A stretch of DNA of 5,022 nt from Flavobacteriaceae bacterium (GTDB lineage Bacteria; Bacteroidota; Bacteroidia; Flavobacteriales; Flavobacteriaceae), in the NCBI GenBank assembly GCA_002700405.1, contig PACY01000013.1, positions 1 through 5,022 on the forward strand, written 5' to 3'. This document shows positions 1 to 5,022 of this stretch, piece after piece. The position numbers and the translations under genes were made by a program. Position 1 is the stretch's first letter; every line of letters starts with the position of its first letter. The notes beneath the pieces were generated by a model. The model worked only from the letters and a program-made list of their open reading frames with translations, was not told the origin of the DNA and made no database searches.

Positions 1-30
1 CACTTCAGCATTATGCAATATAATATCTTG

Positions 31-105
31 TGGAGCGAAAGACGGGATTTGAACCCGCGACCCTCACCTTGGCAAGGTGATGCTCTACCCCTGAGCTACT
101 TTCGC
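31..105 (-). tRNA. tRNA-Gly (anticodon GCC), CCA encoded
   Basis: This gene makes the glycine tRNA that reads GGC and GGU codons. Read on the minus strand it folds into a full cloverleaf. The acceptor stem GCGAAAG (99-105) pairs with CTTTCGC (35-41). The D stem is GCTC/GAGC. The anticodon stem TCACC/GGTGA is perfect and encloses the loop TTGCCAA, with the anticodon GCC at 71-73. The T arm is GCGGG-TTCAAAT-CCCGT, with one G-U pair. The discriminator base is U (34), and CCA is encoded at 31-33, so the 3' end need not be added enzymatically. The gene lies 96 bp beyond the end of mutS on the same strand and has its own promoter. I am very sure of the identity. Confidence 0.98.
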
Positions 106-122
106 AATATTTGAATGAACGA

Positions 123-137
123 GCACTATATTAGTGC
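123..137 (-). repeat. Perfect 6-bp inverted repeat in the tRNA-Gly leader
   Basis: The arms GCACTA and TAGTGC are exact reverse complements separated by three bases, so RNA from either strand can form a 6-bp hairpin. It lies between the predicted transcription start and the mature 5' end of tRNA-Gly, about 17 bases from the tRNA. No T-run follows it, so it is not a typical intrinsic terminator. It could be a leader hairpin that affects 5' processing, a protein site at the start point, or chance. The function is unknown. Confidence 0.5.
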
Positions 138-142
138 GGATG

Positions 143-172
143 CAAATTTATAACAATTTAGGGAAAAGCAAA
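143..172 (-). promoter_or_regulatory. Bacteroidota-type promoter of tRNA-Gly
   Basis: On the minus strand there is a -33 element TTTG (169-172), an 18-base spacer, and a -7 element TAAATTTG (143-150) that matches the Bacteroidota consensus TAnnTTTG at every defined position. The spacing lies within the range known for flavobacterial promoters. Right after the -7 box comes CATCCGC, a GC-rich discriminator of the kind I associate with stable-RNA promoters in this phylum. Transcription should begin near 136-140, giving a pre-tRNA leader of roughly 30-35 bases. The start point is inferred, not seen. Confidence 0.75.
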
Positions 173-201
173 GAAATTTTATAAAAAAGGGTAGTATTAT
201 T

Positions 202-2808
202 CTAATCTTTTGAATCACTTATTTTTCTTTTTATTTCACTTAACTTCAATAATGCTTCCATTGGGGTCATTGAATTAATATCAATGTCTAATAATTCCTC
301 TTTTATTTCCTCTAAAGCAGGATCATTAAGTTTAAAAAACTCTAATTGAATATCACTCTTTATAGATTTTATGTCCTTGTTAAGCTGTTCACTAGAATGT
401 GATTTTTCTAATTTCTTAAGTATAGAATTTGCTTTATTTAACACCTTTTTTGGCATTCCAGCCATTTTTGCAACATGAATTCCAAAACTATGTTCACTTC
501 CGCCAGGAACTAATTTTCTTAAAAATAACACATCATTCTTTTCTTCTTTAATTGAAACATTAAAATTTTTAATTCTTTCATATGACAAAGTCATTTCATT
601 GAGTTCATGATAGTGTGTTGCAAAAAGCGTTTTAGCTCTAGTTTTCTGGTCATGTAAAAACTCACTAATTGCCCATGCAATAGAAATTCCATCATATGTA
701 CTAGTACCTCTCCCAATCTCGTCAAGAAGAATTAAACTTCTATCAGAAATATTATTAAGAATTGTAGCTGTCTCATTCATTTCTACCATAAAAGTTGATT
801 CTCCCATTGAAATATTATCACTAGCTCCAACCCTAGTAAAAATCTTATCAATTATTCCCATTTTTAAATTTTTAGCAGGCACAAAACATCCAATCTGAGC
901 CATAATTACTATAAGAGCAGTTTGTCTTAAGAGAGCAGATTTTCCAGACATATTTGGGCCTGTTATCATAATTATCTGCTGAGAATCTCTATCTAAAAAT
1001 AAGTCATTAGCAACATAAGGGTTTTCCGATGCTAACTGTGTTTCTATTACTGGATGTCTCCCCTGTGAAATTTTCAAATCAAAAGATTCATTTATCTCTG
1101 GCATACAATAATTTTTATTCATAGTAATTTGAGCAAATGAAGAAAGACAGTCAAGCTGAGAAATAATTGACGCATTGTTTTGAACAACTTTAATGAACTT
1201 ATACATCTTATCAATAAGGTTTTTAAAAATCTGTATCTCCAATTCTAATATTCTTTCCTCTGCTCCTAATATTTTTTGTTCATATTTTTTTAAATCCTCA
1301 GTAATATAGCGTTCTGCACTAACCAATGTCTGCTTTCTAATCCAATCTTCAGGAACTTTATCCTTATGCGTATTTCTAACTTCAATATAGTAGCCAAAAA
1401 CGTTGTTTGAAGAAATCTTTAAAGATGGTATTCCAGTAATTTCACTTTGTTCATCCAGCATCTTATCTAAAAATTCTTTATTTGAAAAGGCCATTCCACG
1501 CAAGTCTTTTAGCTCCTTAGAAAAGTCTGATGATATAGAATCACCTTTTAAAATATTTACTGGGGCATCTTCATTTAGTGTTTTTTCTATTATTTGTATT
1601 AATTTTTTACATGTATCTAAGGATCTTGAAAGTTTTTTTAAAGATTTATGTTTAGATTGATTAGTGAGTTTTTTAATAGGATTTATTGCAATTAGAGAAT
1701 TTTTTAAATGAATCACTTCTCTTGGAGTTATTTTAGCTGTTGCTACTTTTGAAATTAGTCTTTCAAGATCACCAATTTCATTAATGTTTTCTTGAATACT
1801 ATTTAAACATGACTCATTATCTATAAAATATTTTACTGTTAAATGTCTATCTTGAATTATCTTAATGTTTTTTGAAGGTAGAGCGACCCATCTTTTAAGA
1901 AGCCTGCCTCCCATAGGAGAAATAGTTCCATCAATTACATCAATCAAGCTTTTCCCTTCTCTTCCTAAAGATTGGAAAATTTCTAAATTTTTAATTGTAA
2001 ATCCATCCATCCATATGTAATCATCTTGAGGGATTCTATTAATAGAAGTAATGTGATTAATTTTCTGATGTTGAGTCTCACTTAAATAATGCATTACAGC
2101 TCCAGCTGAAATAATCCCATCTTTTATGTTTTCTACACCAAAACCTTTTAATGATTTAGTTTTAAAATGGTTACATAATGATTCTATTGCAAAGTCGTAC
2201 TGAAATACCCAATCCTCAATAAAGAATAATTGAAAATTATTATTAAAACTTGATAAAAAATTTGATTTCTTCTGTTTTGAAATAAGAATTTCACTAGGAT
2301 TAAAATTGTGTAATAATTTATCAATATAGTCTGTTGAGCCTTCAGCAATTAAAAATTCTCCAGTAGATATATCAAGGAAAGACACCCCAGTATTATTTCC
2401 TATATATACAGATGCTAAAAAATTATTTGACTTTGGATTTAATACTCCATCAATTGTAGCTAAGCCTGGAGTAACAAGTTCAGTGACACCTCTTTTGACA
2501 ATAGTTTTTGTAAGTTTTGGATCCTCAAGCTGATCACATATAGCAACCCTATTTCCTGCCTTAACTAGTTTAGGCAAATAGTTATTTAAAGAATGGTGCG
2601 GAAATCCAGCAAGCTCTGTTTCACTCTGACTTCCAGCGCCTCTTTTTGTTAAAATAATATCTAATATCTTTGAAGTTTTTATAGCATCCTCACCAAAAGT
2701 TTCATAAAAATCTCCCACCCTAAACAATAAAATAGCATCAGGGTGCTTAGCCTTGATGGTATTATATTGCTTCATTAGTGGAGTAATTTTTTTTGCTGTT
2801 TTTTTCAA
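202..2808 (-). CDS. mutS: DNA mismatch repair protein MutS
   Basis: This is the cytoplasmic ATPase that recognises mismatches and small loops in DNA and recruits MutL. At 868 residues it is a full-length MutS1 (E. coli MutS is 853). The mismatch-binding domain (about 9-120) carries the Phe-Tyr-Glu reader motif at F34-E36. The connector domain (about 128-250) and the lever/clamp core (about 270-570) follow. The ATPase has Walker A GPNMSGKS (617-624), signature SMGEST (667-672), Walker B with D696-E697, and H732 in the THYHE loop. QLEFF at 821-825 resembles a beta-clamp-binding motif, and a C-terminal dimerisation segment follows. The start is TTG at 2806-2808: the in-frame stop at 2854-2856 leaves no ATG or GTG before the conserved TPLM at residues 9-12, and the first ATG (2773-2775, residue 12) would remove part of it. 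No key residue is missing. The gene diverges from the methyltransferase gene and ends 96 bp before tRNA-Gly with no obvious terminator. Confidence 0.97.
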   Translation of the reverse strand: MKKTAKKITPLMKQYNTIKAKHPDAILLFRVGDFYETFGEDAIKTSKILDIILTKRGAGSQSETELAGFPHHSLNNYLPKLVKAGNRVAICDQLEDPKLTKTIVKRGVTELVTPGLATIDGVLNPKSNNFLASVYIGNNTGVSFLDISTGEFLIAEGSTDYIDKLLHNFNPSEILISKQKKSNFLSSFNNNFQLFFIEDWVFQYDFAIESLCNHFKTKSLKGFGVENIKDGIISAGAVMHYLSETQHQKINHITSINRIPQDDYIWMDGFTIKNLEIFQSLGREGKSLIDVIDGTISPMGGRLLKRWVALPSKNIKIIQDRHLTVKYFIDNESCLNSIQENINEIGDLERLISKVATAKITPREVIHLKNSLIAINPIKKLTNQSKHKSLKKLSRSLDTCKKLIQIIEKTLNEDAPVNILKGDSISSDFSKELKDLRGMAFSNKEFLDKMLDEQSEITGIPSLKISSNNVFGYYIEVRNTHKDKVPEDWIRKQTLVSAERYITEDLKKYEQKILGAEERILELEIQIFKNLIDKMYKFIKVVQNNASIISQLDCLSSFAQITMNKNYCMPEINESFDLKISQGRHPVIETQLASENPYVANDLFLDRDSQQIIMITGPNMSGKSALLRQTALIVIMAQIGCFVPAKNLKMGIIDKIFTRVGASDNISMGESTFMVEMNETATILNNISDRSLILLDEIGRGTSTYDGISIAWAISEFLHDQKTRAKTLFATHYHELNEMTLSYERIKNFNVSIKEEKNDVLFLRKLVPGGSEHSFGIHVAKMAGMPKKVLNKANSILKKLEKSHSSEQLNKDIKSIKSDIQLEFFKLNDPALEEIKEELLDIDINSMTPMEALLKLSEIKRKISDSKD

Positions 2809-2838
2809 GGAAATCTTATTTATAATATTATTTTTACT

Positions 2839-2846
2839 TAAACGTA
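2839..2846 (-). promoter_or_regulatory. Possible -7 element for mutS
   Basis: In the 99-bp divergent spacer the minus strand reads TACGTTTA, which matches TAnnTTTG at five of six defined positions. I see no convincing -33 TTG at the right distance upstream; the nearest candidates are TTA-like. If used, it would give a leader of about 25 bases before the TTG start at 2808, which fits that start choice. This is a weak call. Confidence 0.25.
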
Positions 2847-2864
2847 GCTCTTGCTAATGTAACT

Positions 2865-2872
2865 AATATTTG
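2865..2872 (+). promoter_or_regulatory. Possible -7 element for the methyltransferase gene
   Basis: AATATTTG on the plus strand matches TAnnTTTG at five of six defined positions and lies 35 bases before the ATG at 2908. A TTG at 2851-2853 is too close to serve as the -33 box, so the upstream half is not supported. The rest of the spacer is A+T-rich with no other recognisable signal. Confidence 0.25.
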
Positions 2873-2907
2873 TTTTTTTAAAAACTGATTATTAGAAATA
2901 ATTATAA

Positions 2908-3435
2908 ATGAGAAAATTAAAAAATTCTGAGCTGAATAGATTGTCAATTGAAGAATTTAAAAACTCTAAAAAAACACCTATTTCAATTATTCTTGATGAT
3001 ATTAGGAGCTTAAATAATATTGGAAGTATTTTTAGAACAGCTGATGCCTTTTTAATTGACACAATTTATCTATGCGGAATAACTGCTAAACCTCCAAATA
3101 AAGACATTCATAAAACAGCATTGGGGAGTACTGACTCTGTTAATTGGGAATATCACAAAAATATTATTGATCTTATAAATGCATTAAAGAAAAATGGATT
3201 AAAAATAGTCTCAGTTGAACAAGCAGAAAATTCAGTGCCACTAAATAATTTTATTTGTGAAGAAAATAAAAAATATGCATTCATTTTTGGCAATGAAGTT
3301 AATGGTGTTTCTCAAAAAGCAATTGACATTTGTGATAAAGTAATTGAGATTCCTCAATATGGGACTAAACACTCGTTTAATATTTCTGTTTCAATTGGAA
3401 TTGTTCTGTGGGATGTTTACAATAAGATTAATTAG
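2908..3435 (+). CDS. TrmH/SpoU-family RNA 2'-O-methyltransferase
   Basis: This is predicted to move a methyl group from S-adenosylmethionine to a ribose 2'-OH in tRNA or rRNA, in the cytoplasm. The 175 residues form a single SPOUT knot domain. Motif 1 is N37-I-G-S-I-F-R43-T-A, with the catalytic-type Arg43. Motif 2 is FGNEVNGVS (127-135). Motif 3 is IPQYGTKHSFNISVS (148-162), holding the family Ser-x-Asn pair S156/N158. There is no added N-terminal RNA-binding (L30e-like) domain, so it is the short form, and the target nucleotide cannot be named. It is a TrmH-like type rather than TrmL (TrmL has a different N-terminal region). The ATG at 2908 follows an A+T-rich leader without a Shine-Dalgarno sequence. 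The gene diverges from mutS, and its last 8 bases overlap the end of the convergent folK fusion. I am confident of the family and unsure of the substrate. Confidence 0.93.
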   Translation: MRKLKNSELNRLSIEEFKNSKKTPISIILDDIRSLNNIGSIFRTADAFLIDTIYLCGITAKPPNKDIHKTALGSTDSVNWEYHKNIIDLINALKKNGLKIVSVEQAENSVPLNNFICEENKKYAFIFGNEVNGVSQKAIDICDKVIEIPQYGTKHSFNISVSIGIVLWDVYNKIN

Positions 3436-4555
3436 TTATTTCATCTAAGACTGATAAATAATCTAATCTATTCTCAACAAAATCTAAATTAGTGATGTCA
3501 ATAATTTTAAAATTAATATCAGGTCTAGATTTAAAAAACTCAAAATATCCTGAATTAATTTTTGAAAGATATTCATTTGTTATTGTATTCTCATAATCTC
3601 TCCCTCTAGTGCTTATATTACTCTGCAGTCTAGGTATTTCTTGATTTAGAAAAACAAAAAGATCTGGTTTATGAATTTGGTTATACATATCATAAAATAG
3701 CTTTCTATATAAAGTAAATTCATCTACATTTAAATTAACTTTTGAAAAAATTAGCGATTTATGAATGTCATAATCACTAATTATTACGTCGTTAAATAAA
3801 TTAAGTTGAGATAAATCTTCTGAAATCTGCTGATATCTTTCAGATAAAAAAGACATTTCAAGAGTAAAAGCATATCTTTCAGGATCTTGATAAAATTTTG
3901 GCAAAAATGGATTGTCTGCAAATCTTTCTAAAATTAATTTTGAATTAAAATCAACTGCGATTTTTTTTGCTAAACTAGTTTTTCCAGCTCCAATATTTCC
4001 CTCTATTGCGATATATCTATATTGATCGATTTTGATTTTATCCTTTGGGTTAAGAATTTTTAAAGTTGTTTTTTCAACTAAACTATCATTCTTGCAATTA
4101 CCTAACATCTCTAAAATACTTTCTTTAGTAGTAGGGTGATTTATTTTTGGATCTATCTCCATTAATGGACTAAGAACAAATTTTCTTGTATTCATTTTTG
4201 GATGTGGAATTTTAAGCAAACTAGTGTCTAATACCATTTCTTCAACTAAAATAATATCTATGTCTATTACCCTAGATTCTATTTTATTGGTTTTATTTCT
4301 TACTCTACCTATATCTTTTTCTATATCCAAAATATTTTGCATAATATCACTAGGAAGATCGTTTGAATATAAGCTAACACATATATTTAAGAAATCATCT
4401 CCACTAAAACCTACAGATCCTGTCTTATATACTGAAGAGATAGATTCAATTATAGCTATTCTTAGATGAATTAAATCTATTGCTTTTTGAAGATGTTTTA
4501 ACTTATCTCCAATATTAGATCCTATTGATATATGTATTTTTTTGTAATCACTCAT
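3428..4555 (-). CDS. folK: Bifunctional FolK (HPPK) / deoxynucleoside kinase fusion
   Basis: This is a 375-residue protein with two enzyme domains. Residues 1 to about 160 are 6-hydroxymethyl-7,8-dihydropterin pyrophosphokinase, the folate-pathway step that puts pyrophosphate from ATP onto the pterin. Visible there are GSNIGD (12-17), the E79...GRVR segment (83-86), R95-V-I-D98-I-D100 with the two magnesium-binding aspartates, and IPHPKMNTRKFVLSPL (116-131). After a linker of about 20 residues, residues 179-375 form a deoxynucleoside kinase of the dCK/dGK family, which phosphorylates salvaged deoxynucleosides. It has a P-loop GNIGAGKT (186-193), an ER pair (210-211) where EP is usual, the DNPFLPKFY and LSERYQQ segments, and a lid RGRDYE (317-322). 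DYD (261-263) sits where the DRS motif is expected. Nucleoside preference cannot be told. The frame is continuous, so the fusion is not an artefact of a lost stop within this read. The ATG at 4553-4555 puts GSNIGD at the usual distance. Similar fusions, as I recall, occur in other Bacteroidota. Confidence 0.93.
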   Translation of the reverse strand: MSDYKKIHISIGSNIGDKLKHLQKAIDLIHLRIAIIESISSVYKTGSVGFSGDDFLNICVSLYSNDLPSDIMQNILDIEKDIGRVRNKTNKIESRVIDIDIILVEEMVLDTSLLKIPHPKMNTRKFVLSPLMEIDPKINHPTTKESILEMLGNCKNDSLVEKTTLKILNPKDKIKIDQYRYIAIEGNIGAGKTSLAKKIAVDFNSKLILERFADNPFLPKFYQDPERYAFTLEMSFLSERYQQISEDLSQLNLFNDVIISDYDIHKSLIFSKVNLNVDEFTLYRKLFYDMYNQIHKPDLFVFLNQEIPRLQSNISTRGRDYENTITNEYLSKINSGYFEFFKSRPDINFKIIDITNLDFVENRLDYLSVLDEITN

Positions 4556-4592
4556 AGTCTACTAACAAATTAAATAAAAGAAATTCATTTAT

Positions 4593-4600
4593 TATATTTG
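4593..4600 (+). promoter_or_regulatory. Possible -7 element for the transporter gene
   Basis: TATATTTG matches the Bacteroidota -7 consensus TAnnTTTG at all defined positions, 15 bases before the ATG at 4616, so the leader would be very short (about 10 bases). No TTG or TTTG lies 17-23 bases upstream, so only half of the promoter is recognisable. The opposite strand of this 60-bp divergent spacer has TTAATTTG (4566-4573), a five-of-six match that might serve the folK fusion, also without a -33 box. Confidence 0.4.
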
Positions 4601-4615
4601 GTTTAATAAAATTTT

Positions 4616-5022
4616 ATGAAAAAGCAAGATAAATTATTAGCTCAAAAAATCTATTTGATTTTAGGATCCTTATTTATAACATCTTTAGTTGTATCAAATT
4701 TAATTTTTCAGAAATTCTTTTACTGGCATCCATTTGAAATAAATATTTTTGGGGAAAGGTTATTTGAGTTATCCGTAGGGATATTACCATATCCTATAAC
4801 ATTTTTGATAACAGACTTAATAAGTGAAATTTATGGGAAGAAGAGAGCTAATGCTATTGTTACAGTAGGAATTTTTGCTTCTGTTTTCTCAATATTAATT
4901 ATATATGTTGCTAACCTAGTACCTGCAATAGCTGCATCCCCTGTTAATGATGAACTATTTACAACTGTATTTGGAAGTACTGTTATAGCCGTATTTGCAA
5001 GTATGTTAAGCTATTTGTTTGC
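4616..5022 (+). CDS. Queuosine-precursor transporter, YhhQ/VUT family (3' end missing)
   Basis: This is an inner-membrane protein of the family that imports queuosine precursors (preQ0/preQ1 or queuine) for modification of the wobble base of GUN-anticodon tRNAs. The visible 136 residues begin MKKQDKLLAQ at the ATG at 4616; the usual family length is about 220-240, so roughly the last 40 percent lies beyond the window. Predicted membrane segments lie near residues 11-31, 49-68, 78-101 and 120-136. The diagnostic family stretch is P58-Y-P-I-T-F-L-I-T-D-L-I-S-E-I-Y-G at 58-74, followed by KKRA. It is divergent from the folK fusion, with an A+T-rich leader and no Shine-Dalgarno sequence. Nothing shows which precursor is carried. 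Family assignment rests on the motif and topology; I did not see the C-terminal half. Confidence 0.88.
   Translation, partial: MKKQDKLLAQKIYLILGSLFITSLVVSNLIFQKFFYWHPFEINIFGERLFELSVGILPYPITFLITDLISEIYGKKRANAIVTVGIFASVFSILIIYVANLVPAIAASPVNDELFTTVFGSTVIAVFASMLSYLF

Noticed and set aside
1..11. Possible start of another minus-strand gene (ATG at 9-11, then CTG AAG)
   Set aside because: Fewer than four codons are visible before the left edge, with no promoter or other support.
8..16. Short palindrome GCATTATGC downstream of tRNA-Gly, considered as a terminator
   Set aside because: The arms are only four bases with a single central base and no T-run, so it cannot form a useful hairpin.
181..201. 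T-run on the minus strand just after mutS, considered as an intrinsic terminator
   Set aside because: No GC-rich stem precedes it; TTTTATAAAA nearby is only a weak A+T palindrome.
1403..1660. 85-codon open frame on the plus strand inside mutS
   Set aside because: It is antisense to the MutS core/clamp coding region, shows no recognisable motif, and its composition is explained by the real gene on the other strand.
4224..4469. 81-codon open frame on the plus strand inside the folK domain
   Set aside because: It lies wholly opposite the conserved HPPK coding sequence; its hydrophobic, Ser/Ile-rich look is what A+T-rich antisense frames give.
1..5022. A novel multi-gene system, such as defence, a mobile element or a biosynthetic cluster
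   Set aside because: All genes match well-known housekeeping families, strands alternate, spacers are short, and no direct repeats, integrase, transposase or CRISPR-like array was found by eye.

Overview
The window is an ordinary, tightly packed chromosomal segment from a low-GC member of the Bacteroidota, most likely a flavobacterium. Four things point there: the strong A+T bias, the lack of Shine-Dalgarno sequences before the genes, a tRNA promoter of the Bacteroidota type (TTTG, 18 bases, TAAATTTG), and proteins that read like flavobacterial MutS, TrmH-family methyltransferase and a FolK-deoxynucleoside kinase fusion. Species cannot be told from the sequence. I see no mobile element, CRISPR array, prophage or defence system.

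Layout, left to right. A minus-strand tRNA-Gly(GCC) with encoded CCA (31-105) is preceded, in its own direction, by a 6-bp perfect inverted repeat (123-137) and a strong promoter (143-172). Next is the minus-strand mutS (202-2808), which appears to start at TTG. A 99-bp divergent spacer separates it from a plus-strand TrmH/SpoU-family RNA methyltransferase (2908-3435). That gene meets the minus-strand folK-deoxynucleoside kinase fusion (3428-4555) tail to tail with an 8-bp overlap. A second divergent spacer of 60 bp leads to a plus-strand queuosine-precursor transporter of the YhhQ/VUT family (from 4616), which is cut off by the right edge.

Functionally the genes are housekeeping: mismatch repair, RNA 2'-O-methylation, folate synthesis joined to deoxynucleoside salvage, and queuine/preQ uptake for tRNA modification. 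There is a loose nucleic-acid theme (dNTP and folate supply, replication fidelity, tRNA modification), but no operon or shared pathway ties them together. Strand alternates from gene to gene, so each is probably expressed separately, except that mutS transcripts may run on into tRNA-Gly. The points most worth a second look are the two-enzyme fusion and its altered DRS-motif region, the TTG start of mutS, the hairpin in the tRNA leader, and the overlapping convergent gene ends.
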